Positions 47,687-59,874 of a stretch of DNA of 64,000 nucleotides are shown one piece after another (position 1 is the stretch's first letter; the number at the start of each line of letters is the position of its first letter). A program made the translations under genes and the position numbers. The notes below the pieces were generated by a model. It did not search any database, was not told the origin of the DNA, and saw nothing but the letters and a program-made list of their open reading frames with translations. The stretch lies in assembly GCF_009870125.1 (NCBI RefSeq), contig NC_046683.1, forward strand, positions 42,547,869-42,611,868, written 5' to 3'. Source of the stretch: Drosophila pseudoobscura. Its lineage: Eukaryota; Arthropoda; Insecta; Diptera; Drosophilidae.

Positions 47687-48851
47687 AAGCGGACGGATTG
47701 ATACGAAATCGTTCTTATGGATATCAAATTAACTGAGCTCTGTGATATTTTCATTCATTCTATTGATATCGATGGGCCTCACCAACCACCTATGTCGGTA
47801 CATAAGTTTTAACTAAGCGCTGTGATTATAAAAAGACGTTACTACAAAATCTACTTGCTACAAATATTAGCCAGTCAGATAATTTAGTGAAAATTGTGCT
47901 TAATGAGTTTTTTTTTCGTACTTAAAATCCGTATACACACATACATACATATATATGTATATATACTATATATATTGTTATTAGATTTAGGTAGGCCACA
48001 AATTAATTTTTTTTTTATTATTATTATTATTAAAAAATACACAAATTATATACATATACATAACTATGAATTGTAAATTTTTTTAAACTGAAATTAGTGG
48101 GAGGAATCAGAACGTTTGTTTGCATCTTCATATCTCAATGGACCCAACCACTTGAACAGCCTGTAAGATATTATTATTTTTCCATCAATCAGTAGACGTT
48201 CAAATTGATTCATTGGTGCTTCAGAACTGATTTGATTGTCGCCAGAAGCAGATGGCACGCAAATCCTTCCCCTAATCGATTGAAAGGGGTTTCCTTGTTT
48301 TCCCATCGTTTCGGAGCTTTATAAATAGCTTCCAGATTCAGCTCGTAGACTCAAAACAAACGCCAGAGCAGAGGCAGAGGCAGCAGCAGCAGCAGCAGCA
48401 GCAGAAGCAGAACCAAACAAAATAGATTGAGATAGTTGCTATAGATAGATAGATGGATAGACAGATAGAGACAGCTCGGGTTTGACATTGAGCTAAGGAC
48501 GCGATAGCTGGCTCTGACTGCGACCGTGTTGATTTCTGCTCTGTCTGTCCCCGTACGGCATCTACTCGTACAATGGCAACTGCGACTGCGATTGTTGTGC
48601 ACAATGCATTTGTGCAATTGTAATTTCGTATTGATAAGCTAGTAAATCCAACTATAGGTATGCAAATCGCTTTTGATTTCCCCCTGCACAGACAATGGAC
48701 ATAATAAATGATCTCAAACACTGATTTTCTAGCATGGATGTTGTCGTTGTTTCGCCTGACTCTACGTGACTCTCGGTTCAGCCAGCCAGCAGCGAGAGTC
48801 AGTCAGTCAGGCAGTCAGGCAGTCAGCAGTCCCCAGCAGGAAAACGTGGCC

Positions 48852-48876
48852 ATGTCTGAAGGCAATATGGATTGTG
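48852..48876 (+). other. Possible short first coding exon (MSEGNMDC)
   Basis: ATG at 48852 follows a CAG/CAGTC-rich leader-like stretch with several TCAGTC initiator words (about 48799-48830). Eight codons later, GTAGGT at 48877 could be a splice donor in phase 1. If real, it would start a gene whose later exons I cannot find in the window. Weak evidence. Confidence 0.15.
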
Positions 48877-50436
48877 GTAGGTCTTGTTTTAAGAAATCAA
48901 TGAATCTTTCTAAAAACGAGCACAGATTTCCCGAACATGTCAAATATTCTTCCTCCACAGCCAGCCTGCATTTGTTTGTATGCAGTGCTTATCTAAACGC
49001 TTTACCTAAGTTATTCCTTCAATTCAGTTATCTTGGCGCACTGCAATTGACAATAATAAATGGAAGGAATTCTATGGAAATGGAAATGGAAATGGAAATG
49101 TGGTTTCCATTGTATTGGATTTGTCTCTCTTTCGTGATGTGTAATTTTTCCTTCGTCACTATCATTACTATTATTATTATTATTGTATTTTTAGATTGCT
49201 GCTTGCACTTGCACTTACACTTGCACTTGCAGTTTCAGCTTCCGTGCTCAGCGAGGCAGTCCGTTTCTTTACTGCTATTATCTGCTGAATGGGTCAACAA
49301 ATGCCCGGCATCCAACTAGAAAACCACATGAAATGTCAGTAGGTGCGAGCACGAATACAGTTTATTATGCGAGAGCAATAAAAATTATTTATCTCATGCC
49401 ATCGACTGATCGCAGGTCGCCGATCAGGGGTGTGAAATGGGTGCAGACGGAGCCGGGGTTCTGGCTTCGTTCTGGGAAGAACCTCTTGCCGTGTCTAGCC
49501 GCAGGCCGCAAGCCGCAGCCGCATTTGCATATCGGTGGGAACAGTCGCCGTATACGGCGCTTATGCAAAACAAATATTATTAATTACAAACTCAATTGCA
49601 ATTTATGATGGTTTAAAGTTTATTGGACAGTTTATGACATATACTAACCCCTTGAGCCGCTCAACTAACTTACACTCACCTCCATTATCCATAAATATTC
49701 CATTATTACTACATTTGGCACCATACTTACCAACCTATAGCAAGATTTTATGGAGGAAGCGGGCTCTCCCCCACTATTTAAATGCCAACCAATACGCCTA
49801 CCGATTTGAGCGGGCACAACAATGTGTGCAAATTGTTTCATTAAGCGACTCCGATCCATGAAAACATGCCAAAAATGTCCGACAGCGCGTGGCCGGCCAC
49901 TGGCCAGCCGACTGTCTGGGTAATCCACTCACGTTCTGAACCTAATCGAAAGCTTCCTGAGACCGAAGTCAGCCGTGACTGTACTGGCTCTGTTGTGGAT
50001 TACTCAGCGCACCTGTGCCCATTCTGCATCTGCCTTGTGCCACTGAGCTTCAATATCGTTTTCAAGTTTGATGTGGCCTATTCTATGGCCCTTAACACAT
50101 GTAGATCGGACAGCACATCACAATATTGTGCAACTTCAGCAACATAATTTGCTATTAATGCAAATCGGAGCCCATCCGAGAAAGCGCATTGCCGAGAGAC
50201 AATTTATTAAAAACCCATTCATTAATAGAAGATGCATCCGTCGGGTGAAAGTTTGATGGTGCCACAGGGCACCGAAACCTCACCCCGACGCCATCTGAGA
50301 CTAATGAAACTAACAATCTATGAATAAAATGCACATTAGCCCACGTTTACGGCTGAGCTTACCCCTTACAAAGCGGAAAGCTTACTTGGTGGAATGAATT
50401 TTCAATTAAGCGCCAAATTCATGCTGCGGATGGAGC

Positions 50437-50475
50437 TGATGCTGGGGCTGATGCTGGGGCTGATGCTGGGGCTGG
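50437..50475. repeat. 12-bp GATGCTGGGGCT tandem array
   Basis: Three perfect and one partial 12-bp units in gene-poor DNA between comm2 and the glycosyltransferase genes. Confidence 0.85.
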
Positions 50476-51027
50476 AAGAGACTACGACTTGACTACGTAC
50501 GGCTCAAAAAGCGAGTTCAGACGACGCGCCGCCGATGCTTGAAAGTGAAACCGGTTGGTCAACAGCCACAGAAAGAGGCACAGACACGGCAACGACAACG
50601 ACAACGACAGCGACAACGTCATACGCAACTTTTGACCTACTTTTCGGTACAAAAAGGCACAACAAAAATAACCGCTTAAACTGAATATTGGCAAGCCGGT
50701 CTTTCCGAACGATGCAAAAGCGGCCATCATATCTATAACTATATTGATAGGGCCTACGAGACTAGATGAATCGCAATACTAATAAACTAATAAATATGGT
50801 ATTTATTTAAACCCTGGTAGCATCTCTTCAGTATACTCGTAAAAACAAATATCCGAACGATAGATAGATAGATATTTTTGAATACTAACTACACTGCACA
50901 TTGAACTCCAACTATTTTGTGGATTGGATGGGATGGAACAGCTCCAACTTGCCGATCGCCCCTCTCCGCGTCATTTTGGAGGCATTTTGAAATGTCAAGC
51001 CCAAGATTCTCCTGGAATCCAAATAGA

Positions 51028-51101
51028 TTGAAAGTGTTTGCGCAATTCTAAAGACTAAAGATAAATATGTTTATGCTTTAGAATTGCGCAAACACTTTCA
51101 A
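51028..51101. ncRNA. Perfect 26-bp inverted repeat forming a short hairpin (candidate small-RNA precursor)
   Basis: The arm 51028-51053 is the exact reverse complement of 51076-51101, with a 22-nt loop that can itself pair further (TAAA at 56-59 with TTTA at 70-73). Total length of 74 nt is that of a microRNA precursor, but known microRNA stems usually contain bulges and mismatches; a flawless 26-bp stem fits a very young microRNA, a short hairpin-siRNA locus, or a recent inverted duplication. The strand of transcription cannot be told. I do not recognise a known mature microRNA in it. Confidence 0.4.
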
Positions 51102-52390
51102 CTGACAGTGCGGTGTTTGCTTTTCTTTTATTCCCACTTCAAAATGAATTAAAGGTTAAAAATCAAAAATAAAAATATTAAACACCCAGATAAAGGAAAG
51201 CATTAAATGAAGAAATATCAGCAGCCCCCGCCGCTGCCGCCGCCGCTGCCGCTGCCGCCGACCAAAGATTTCGCAATCTGATGTGTTTGCCTTTGTAACA
51301 CAGCAAGCGAGAATGCGGCGCTTTCGCAAATATTTGCTCAAAATATTTTACATACATATGTACATACAGATGTACTCTCACTCGTATGCATGTGTGTAGG
51401 CACATGGTGAATTGTAGAACAAGCTTTTCCAGCTCTCAATGAATCTTAGATAACGTTCCCCCAAAAGCTTTTTTACGAAAATTATCTCTACCAAAGTTCT
51501 GCGAACCTGCCTTGCCTCATACACACACACGCACACACACACACATTCATATGTATGTTTGGTATGCAGAGTGGACATACATATTTGTCAATCTGAATAA
51601 TTGCAACAAAATCCAATGAAGTTGTCCCTATTTTACAACAACATTTAATTCTACTCCCAGGAATACAAGCTATTTTGTGGGTATTTTCCTGAATGCTTCA
51701 CTTGGCACACAAATAAAAGTGAAACCAAGAGTTGGAGGGCTGAAAAGTATGGCCATGCTGCAAGGTAGGAACACCACGGAGCAGCAAACGAGTTAACTGT
51801 TCCTATCTTGGGCGCTGGCATCATATGAATATCAAAGTTCATCAGTTCATCAGCGAGGGCGGGGAGGTTGAATTTAAAATTGGAACTGGGAATGGGAATG
51901 GGAACGGGAGTGGGTATTTTGTAGCGACTACAGATCCAGTTGGATATGCAGACAGATACAGACACACACATTTAAAGTTGGTTGATGCAGGTTTGTTTTC
52001 CTGATAAACTCGTGGCATGAGATTCTCCTAGGAATCCCCAAATCCCTTAGCCTCTTAACAATCTGTTTCGTTTTCTTTTTACCATGATTGTCTCTTCTGC
52101 GTATTTGGCTGCGGTTTTATTATTTAATGGGCCAACAATTTCTCTTGTAATATAATGTTTGTTTGACTTTTTCGAGACTCTTCATGATTTCACAGAAATC
52201 CACTAAAATCCTAAGATGACGCGGTGAGAGGGATTTGAATCCTAAAATATTCCCATCCCAGCAGCATCTTTTCTGTCACTAATGGAAGAATAATATCGCC
52301 TAAGGCGATTTCTACAGTGTATACAGAACGGAAAACTACCAAGTACTAGGAGCATCTAAATAGATATATAGGTTTATTGGACTTCAAGAG

Positions 52391-52397
52391 TATAAAA
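52391..52397 (+). promoter_or_regulatory. TATA box upstream of the first GT31 gene
   Basis: TATAAAA lies 152 bp before the ATG at 52543, which would place the start at about 52421-52425 and leave a leader of about 120 nt. No strong initiator follows, so support is moderate. Confidence 0.4.
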
Positions 52398-52542
52398 ACT
52401 TCGGGGCCCTGAAGTTCGCCTCCTAGATGGTTTGACATTGTCTTTGAGTGTACATGAAAGTTTGATTAGTTTGTTATCTACTTTTAAGAACGGATTGCTC
52501 CATGCTCGCATTTTCAGAACCATTTCAGTTAAGTTACTCACA

Positions 52543-54983
52543 ATGGGGGCGCAAAGACGTGTCTACTATGCAGCCTACTCGGCATTGATTCTGCTGCTCC
52601 TGACCGTGCTTTCCTTCAATATCACTGGGAATCTCTGGGGTTCCAAAGGGAAACTCGCCCCTATGAGGATTTCCAAAGGTGTTGTAGATTCACTGTACGA
52701 TGACATCAGAATACTCTGCATGATACCCTACAACTACAACCATCCCAGCACAGCAAAATATGCGAAGCGAACGTGGGGCAGACACTGCAATGTCCTGCTC
52801 TTTGTCAGTGGCGACATCGACGATGAACTGGAGCCCTATGTGCCAGGAATCAATGAGACAGACAATTGGACTTTGGTGCATCGGGGCTTGCTGCACGCCT
52901 TTGAGGCTTACAAAGACGAGGCCGACTGGTTCCTTAAAGTGGAAGACTCTAGGTAAGGATCTTCCCATCTTTCGCTTGATCATACCTCAATTTGATTGAG
53001 TGCCAACGCACCCGATCCATTATAATTCTCCTTCTTCCTCTCCGGAATTAAAGCTGTTTATATACAAATTTAAATACGTATTTTCGTGCAATGAGCTATT
53101 ATACTTTGACTTATTCGTTGATAAAGTTATCAGCCTTCACCAACGCTTAATTCCCCCTACATCCCCTTCAAGTTCCTACTTTGTGTTTGTTTTTTGTGGT
53201 TCTAATTTTCCTCAAGCAATCTTCATGGCCATGTGCACGAATGAGGCTGCCTATTGGCTTCGATTAGATTGTAATAACTAATTACTTAACAAATTAAACT
53301 AGTCTATCAAATTGTATGTAAAGTTGCAGTAATATAAATTAAGATAAAAATGATTCCCAAAGATATGATTATTTATATATGTATTTACAATATATTTTCC
53401 TTTGTTTACGAATGGCTGTATCATTTTCAAATCAAATGCACACTTAAATGTTCCAATTTAAGACCCACGTTCACAGACCTTATCGAAAGTGCTTTGGGGA
53501 GCTGAAAAACAATGTGTAGGAGGTCAAATATGTGTGTTGAAGGGCTATCAATGAAATGAGAATTTCTTTTTTATTTATGCCGTCATATATAATTGAGAAT
53601 TTATTAGCTGTGATGTCAGCATCAGCCATATAATATTACAACGTCAATTAAATTCGAATTGAGTGGCTTTTTTTAATCTTCGATGTGTTTTCATTTTCTT
53701 AATAATAGCCTTTGCGGATACTCGCACTGGTCATTGACCCGCAACTAAGACTTAATTTTATAGGACCAGTCATCTCAAAGTTAAATGTTCTGCTGACTGA
53801 CCCTCAAATCTGAGGAATTAATTATGAGGAATTTGCTTATTGTCAGACGACGGCGCAAAGTTATACTTATTAACTTCTCTAACTATACTTTAAAGTCGAA
53901 CGTCACCCACAGTGGACCACCTACAACATTCACAGTCCAATTTTGAGGCTGTTCTATGCGAATCTTAGCTCATCGGCGTTATTTCTGGTATCTTAGGCAG
54001 TTGCTTTGAATCGATTTTGATTGGTTGATCTTTCATATCTTATAATTAGCTTCTTGTTTTAAACCAGCCTTGGGTGCGTCGCACGTTTGGGACACGTTTT
54101 CTTTAAGTGTAAATTTGTTGCTGTTCGCTCCACGCTTATTCAAATCTATACGAACATGCAAATATATTTACTTGTAGTATATATGTAACTTTACTTGATT
54201 TTGTATGCACAACAGAGAAGAGATTGGTTTTATTGATATGCACAATTTCGCAAGGTGAATGGGGAATGAACATTTTTAGATCAGCACAAAAGAAATGTTC
54301 GCATGGCGAATAAAATATTTTCTACCCATAGCTTTGTGGTTTTGGAGAACCTGCGCTATATGATACACAGCAAGAAATTCGTACCAACTACGCCGATCTA
54401 CTTTGGCCATGAACTGGAAAATGTGTACGCACATAAGGTGATTGAAATGCCTCTAAAATTTTGAATTTACTCTAGTCGTGTCTTGCGGCTTTAAAGCCCT
54501 TTGTCTTTAGCCGAAGTGGTTATGTGATTAGCCATGAGGCCCTAAGACGGTATGTGGACCTGGGCAGAGATCCAAAGGACGACCACTGCCAGCACTTGGA
54601 GGGCTTTACGGAGGAGCTGGAGCTGAGTCGGTGTCTAAGTCATGTGGGTGTGACCGTTGTCGACAGCCGTGATGAGGACGGAAACGAGACCTTCATGCCC
54701 GTTCCAATGAGTCACCATTTCTTGGAGGGCTACGATAACATAAGCTGGCTCAAGAACTTGACATACCATAAGGTGGACAAGGTGAGTGCATACATCCTCA
54801 TATTTGAAGGACCTGTGCGATTAATACTTATCCTCTCCTCAGGCAACAGTCCCCTTGTCGAAGCGCGCCATAACTTTTCGTGTTGGATATCCACCTGAAA
54901 TGTACGATTATTATTACTTTGTTTATCGATTGCAATTGTTCGGTCTTCCTATGCAAAGCTCCCCTGAGTCCTCTAATCAATAA
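52543..54983 (+). CDS. C1GalT-like beta-1,3-galactosyltransferase family protein (GT31), 313 aa, degenerate metal-binding triad
   Basis: Four exons: 52543-52952, 54332-54437, 54497-54781 and 54843-54983, with introns of 1,379, 59 and 61 nt. It is a type II Golgi-style protein with a short N-terminal tail, a signal anchor at about 8-25 and a lumenal catalytic domain. The segments AKRTWGRHCN, WFLKVED, VVLENLRYM, YFGHELE, SGYVISHEALRR and GVTVVDSRDEDGNE follow the order seen in glycoprotein-N-acetylgalactosamine 3-beta-galactosyltransferases (core 1 synthase, T-antigen synthesis). Active members carry an Asp-Asp-Asp triad after WFLKA; here it is Glu134-Asp135-Ser136, so activity is doubtful. Exon 3 must start at 54497, not at the TTTAG 14 bp downstream, which would shift into a stop. 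The last four codons and the stop overlap AATAAA. Drosophila has several diverged members of this family, so no symbol is given. Confidence 0.82.
52953..54331 (+). other. Long first intron of the first GT31 gene (1,379 bp)
   Basis: GTAAGG donor and TACCCATAG acceptor. AT-rich, without an array or a frame I can support. The corresponding intron of the second GT31 gene is only 69 nt, so this one has expanded or the other has shrunk. Confidence 0.8.
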
Positions 54984-54984
54984 A
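54979..54984 (+). terminator. Poly(A) signal overlapping the stop codon of the first GT31 gene
   Basis: AATAAA at 54979-54984 contains the TAA stop at 54981-54983. If used, the 3' UTR would be only about 15-25 nt. Confidence 0.35.
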
Positions 54985-55115
54985 AGCGCGTCTTTGGCAG
55001 CTGGACTCCTGAGGTCTAATGCTTCAATTACACAGATACAGATACAAATCCAGCCACAGACACAGAGTGTATGGCAAGTAAGTTTTCACATTTCTCACAT
55101 TATGGCTTCATACAC

Positions 55116-55168
55116 ATACGTCGAGGGACAGGGACAGGGACGGGGACGGGGACAGGGACAGGGACAGA
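55116..55168. repeat. GGGACA/GGGACG hexanucleotide array
   Basis: About eight copies of GGGACA or GGGACG between the two GT31 genes, strongly G-rich on the plus strand. Confidence 0.85.
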
Positions 55169-56235
55169 CGTGTTTATCAATGAATCTGTCGCTTGGGCCT
55201 GGAGTTCGAACTCTCAAATTGCCGTTTTGCCTGCCGCTGGCCTGTTTTGCTTTGAAAAGGACTTCCGTTTTTATTTTTTTTTCTCGGCTTAGCTTCATTG
55301 TTGCATCACGTTTGATATAACAGAGTATCCAAAGAAAGGAAAAAATGCAATTTTGCACATTTTCCAGTTTCCTGTCCCATTAGGACTCGGTCAACCTTAC
55401 CCATGTGTAGGCATCTTTTGTTGCATCGCCTTCACCGTCACCTGTGAGACGGGTGGAGACGAGACAACTCCATAATCCGGTAACTTGAGCACGTAAAGTG
55501 AGACACTGATACCCAAAATAATGCCCGTACATAGTTTTTCCATAAGTTGTTGTTTCCCTAGTTCTCATAATACGACTATACCTACATATTTTCGAGTCTT
55601 TTGTTTTGACAACAATCGATGGAGCCATGAATTCTTTCCCTGCCGGTATATACACATACATGTGTATTTATGTGACAGTTATTTGTGATAATTTGGTTGG
55701 GTAAGACAAAAATAGATGCGATATGTGTAGATGTTATGCAAATCTGATAACGTGTTTAAATGGATTCAAAGCGTTTTCACACATATTTATACGATTTTTG
55801 CGATACATAAATACATATGTACGAGTATCTGCTGAGGGGAAAGATTACCTGTGGACCTACATATGTACGAGCATGTGGATAGCACAATTTAAAACTCAAA
55901 TTTCTCAGCAGCATTTGTATTAGATGACCAAGACCTTTGAATTTACCCTTATCTATGAAGCCTGGAGTGCCGTTGAATGGCAATTGCTTATTGCTTTATT
56001 TGCTGCACTTACCCATCCTCAATTTGAACTTTCAAAGAAACGTAAATAGACACTGTCTTGCCAGACAACGATGGCTCCAGGTGACTTCCGTTTCTGATGA
56101 GTTAATAATTCTAATTGAAAACGGCAATTTCTCGGCAGTATCTCGTACCGAAGCGAAGACACCACTTAATATAATTAAATTGCAAATGGAACACCCGGAC
56201 CACAGCCGAGCCACCGGACCCACATTCAGTTGAAA

Positions 56236-57388
56236 ATGGTGCGACATTTCAGTACACGGCGGCTGTTTCTTGGGGGCAAGAACAAGTGTGCCGTTTTGAA
56301 TAGCTCGCTGCTTCTTGGAGTGATATTTTTTCTGCTCTTTCTGCTGTATCAGAGGGATGCAACCACCTCCACCTCCACCTCGGATATTTTGGCGACACCG
56401 CCACCCCGTCCGCGTATCGTCTGTGTAATTGTCACTTTCGCGTACCGCCACGAGTATGCCGCCATCCACATCCAAAAGACCTGGGCCAGGCACTGCGATC
56501 ACTATCTGTTCGTCAGTGACAATGTGCATGTGGTTCTGGAGCCCGCCGTGTTTCAGAATATTTGGGATAAATGGCAGCGGATACGGGCGCATCTGAAGTA
56601 CACCTACATGAAGCATTTCCATCAAGGAGACTGGTTCCTCTATGCCAACGATGATAAGTAGGAACCAGTGGGAGTGGGAGTGGGAGCCAGCTTCGGAAAC
56701 ATAATCACTTAAGTTTATTCTTCAAGTTATGTGTTCGTGGAGAACCTTCGTCATATGCTGCAGTCCTACAGTCCCGAGGAGCTCATCTACTTTGGCTGCA
56801 AGTTGAGAAGCAGTCGAGAGGGTCTGGTGAGTGAGTACTAGCCCATGATCATCCACTCTTAGCCTCTATCTGTTTAGGTATACATGTTCGATGGCTCTGG
56901 AATTGTGCTAAGTGCTGCCAGTCTTAAGCGATTCGTGCTCGAGGCATTAACCGATGAAAACCTGTGCAGCTCCCAGAATAGAGGCGGCGAGGCAGCCCAA
57001 GAACTGGGTCGTTGCCTGAGCAATGTCAATGTCGTAGCCGGCGACAGCCGAGACGAGTGGCATCGACATCGATTCCTGCCCTTCGAGACGAGCATACACT
57101 TGGGTGGCCAGATGAACAGCTCCATTGAGCTCCACAGATACTTTCTGGAGCGTTCCTACTACCCGGTTACTGATGCAAGTGGCAAAAATTGGTTCTTTAT
57201 TTATTTAGTGAATAACATTTTCAAATTAACAGATGAACCTACCTGTCTCATTGAGGTCGATATGCTTTCATTTAATGTCCATGCCCCTAGCATACAATTT
57301 GTTCTATTTCACTCAAAATGTTCAGATCTTCGGAGCGCCACAGGAATGGGACTCGGAAAATTGGGGGCTCGAGAATCAGAATTTGTAA
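56236..57388 (+). CDS. C1GalT-like beta-1,3-galactosyltransferase family protein (GT31), 324 aa, with a GC-AG intron
   Basis: Four exons: 56236-56657, 56727-56826, 56878-57174 and 57233-57388, with introns of 69, 51 and 58 nt. Exon phases are the same as in the upstream paralog. A basic tail, a signal anchor at about 23-40 and a Pro/Thr/Ser-rich stem lead to a GT31 domain with IQKTWARHCD, WFLYANDDN, VFVENLRHM, FDGSGIVLSAASLKRF and VVAGDSRDEWHRHRF. The acidic triad is Asn138-Asp139-Asp140, keeping two of three Asp. The last intron starts with GCAAGT rather than GTAAGT; this choice joins SYYPVTD to MNLPVSLRS in phase 0, aligning with VDK-ATVPLSKRA of the paralog, and the final exon ends FTQNVQIFG then NQNL-stop. 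Reading straight through instead gives a frame with no resemblance to the family. An ATTAAA lies about 52 bp past the stop. Confidence 0.82.
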
Positions 57389-59837
57389 AAATGATTGAAT
57401 TAAACTCTAAAAAGAAGTATTTATTTTCATTTCTGTTACATTAAAGTAATCCTAAAGTGAAATGTGAAATATCGAAGCTATTTAATAAGCTTTGCGCCAA
57501 AACTGTCTTTATCGAAACACGACGCATACATATGTATGCACAAATTTCACTTGTTTATAGTTCCGTGATAAGCCAAATTTGATAATAAACGTTCGTCATA
57601 TGGTCATAGGTAAAACTATCTATATACCCGATACTCAAGGAGTTAAGAAATAGATTTTACTCATACAAAAGTACATATTAAAAGAGGAAAATCGAATCAA
57701 CTAGGTCATTACTGAATATAGGATATAGGATATACGAGATGCAACTAGCGGTTGCACTCCCTCCCTTTTTCTCTATGTTTCCCTATCACTTCCACGCAAT
57801 ATTGAGATAGATGCGCGGTCTGCTCCAGTATCAAATGCTGATTTTATGTAGGTATTATTACGGATTCCTAAGTTCACACAGTAGAATCGATAATTATATT
57901 GAATGCATCAGTCATCATGTTTAGCATTCATATAAGTTTTTCTTTAATTATCGCCGGCATGCCCTTCACTTTTTATTCAGATAGATGGACTTATGCTGGA
58001 CTGGATACACATCTATCCACTGTATTAGCAATGCTAAAACTAGCTAAATGGATCGTTTTGATAGATTCTTGATACTTTGGCCAAGATACTAGTAGAATTA
58101 AATTGCAGATTTTTGGTGTCGTTCACCCTGTACTTTCATTTGGGGACTTCAACCACAGCCCATTCCACCTGATCTCATCCCACACCTGCCACATACGTGG
58201 GCATTATGCATCCATCATTACTCATGCCATAAACAGAATCCACTTAATCTCCCAACGAAACATCCAAACATTTATTAAAGACAGCTCAAAGCGAGGGTTG
58301 TCGGACCCCTTCTGACTCTGGGAGAGCAGGCGCAAACTGCAACAAAAGGTTCAATTTATAGTTCAACACCCTTGGAGGATAAGGCCAACCCCCAATTCGT
58401 TGGGGGACGCACGGCAAGGACATTGGGTGGGTGGCGAAAATGTAATTCCTGCCGCCCCAAAATTTGGCAAAGACCTTGAAAAAAGCATAGCGTACGGTGG
58501 GGGAGCTGGAATAAGAATCGAGGTGAGTGATAGAACTTTAAGCTCAAACGCCCGGCCGTATGCAATGAATATTTACGAGTGGGTCCTTTGAGGATTACAA
58601 TGGTCCGGATGGGCATGGAGCTGGGGCCATCCGCTTGTCGGGCTTTATGCAATTGCGCAAGAAAAAAAAATCTAATTTATCCGCCTGCCACCCCTCGTTT
58701 TGTTTGACAATTGCCTGAAATTATGCCAATGCATTGGCATGAGGGGGATCTGACGGCACGTACTCCAGTACGGCAGTACGGCAGTACGCCAGCATCGGGC
58801 TTTAAGGGAATTCCCCCACAAAATCAGGCTGAAAAAATCGCTTTGCTTACGCCGTACGGGGCATATCAATGCACTGTTACGAGCGGCCCACCCTTTTGTC
58901 TGGCCAAGTTCCAGGATTTGGGGTGGCTTCATCTTCGTCCCGGTGGGTGGCGGTGGTGGGTGGTGGGTGGCTACTGGGTGGCTACCGGGTGGTGGTTGGT
59001 TTGGTTTGCCTTCGGTGGTCTCCAACCTCATCATAACACCACATGTTCTGAAATTCAGTGTCGACTCGTCGCGCCGTCTACTTCATGTAGATTTCTATCT
59101 ATTCTATTGTCTGACTTTGCTGCGTGGTAAATTTCTACATTCATTTTATTTGATGAGGCGCAAAGTAGTGGAATTTATTGCGTACGGCATACAGTTTAAG
59201 TGGATTTTACGTAAATTAATGAGTTTGAGTTTGGGTTGGAGGTTGGGGCGGTCCTCCCGGGGATTTGACTCCAGCGTAAGCCTATAAAAAAAGTTCGACT
59301 TGCTTCGGCTTTTGAGATTTCAAGTCTCGATTAGGATCATGTGGGGATCATTAAATAAAAAGGAGTAAAGCCTTTAATAATTTGCTTAAATAATAATAAA
59401 GAATAAAACAGCAGTTTCTTGTCGCTATGCGAATTGCATACAAAATTTAGAGCAGAGCAGAGCAGCCATCAGTTGGACGTTCCTCCGTCCGTGATTCTGG
59501 TGCCGTAAAAGACGACACAGCCAACCGGCCACAATAAATTTCACTTATCAAAGTTTTCGCCCGACGCTGGACGAACAAAAAATCGAGCATAGAAACATCG
59601 CTCAGAAAAGAATCCACGGCAACGACTAACTTTATTGCACAGATACTTTACTTCGAGCAGAGACGTGCGAGGCAAAAACACACTAAGGGAAAATTAAATG
59701 TCTTTTGTCAACAGACGTTGCGGAAAGGAAGGAACAGAGCAGAATTGGGAAGCAGGGATTTGTAGACAACGGACAATGACGCACTTTTCGGCCAGAAGTT
59801 TGCCCACTCTGATATGCATTAAAAGCGAATTGGAGGG

Positions 59838-59874
59838 CGACGGCAATGGCGATGGCGATGGCGATGGCGAGGGC
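59838..59874. repeat. GGCGAT hexanucleotide array
   Basis: Six GGCGAT-type units that generate Asp/Gly or Met/Ala runs in spurious frames. Confidence 0.85.

Larger units (their letters stand above)
47687..52390. other. Gene-poor region downstream of comm2
   Basis: It begins with the presumed comm2 3' UTR, whose end I cannot place for lack of a clear AATAAA. It then holds a GCA run (about 48379-48415), TCAG-rich repeats (about 48799-48826), a GGAAAT array (about 49075-49100), a 12-bp GATGCTGGGGCT array (50437-50475), the perfect hairpin at 51028-51101 and a GCC-rich array (about 51220-51260). Long open frames here translate through these arrays and look spurious. Confidence 0.5.

Noticed and set aside
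48708..49319. Plus-strand 203-codon open frame
   Set aside because: It runs through TCAG, GGAAAT and CTTGCA tandem arrays, giving Met-Glu and His-Leu runs; composition and lack of any domain indicate chance.
54497..54513. TTTAG at 54510 as the exon 3 acceptor of the first GT31 gene
   Set aside because: It would put a TAG in frame after six codons; the acceptor at 54496 restores PFVFSRSGYVIS, which fits the family.
57175..57444. Read-through of the second GT31 gene past 57174
   Set aside because: Gives WFFIYLVNNIFK and further unrelated residues; splicing by the GC-AG intron gives a C terminus that aligns with the paralog.
57620..57740. TATACCCGATACTC and ATATAGGATATAGG words suggesting a dispersed repeat
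   Set aside because: The words are familiar from fly repeats, but no element boundaries, inverted ends or coding remnants are visible, so no mobile element is called.
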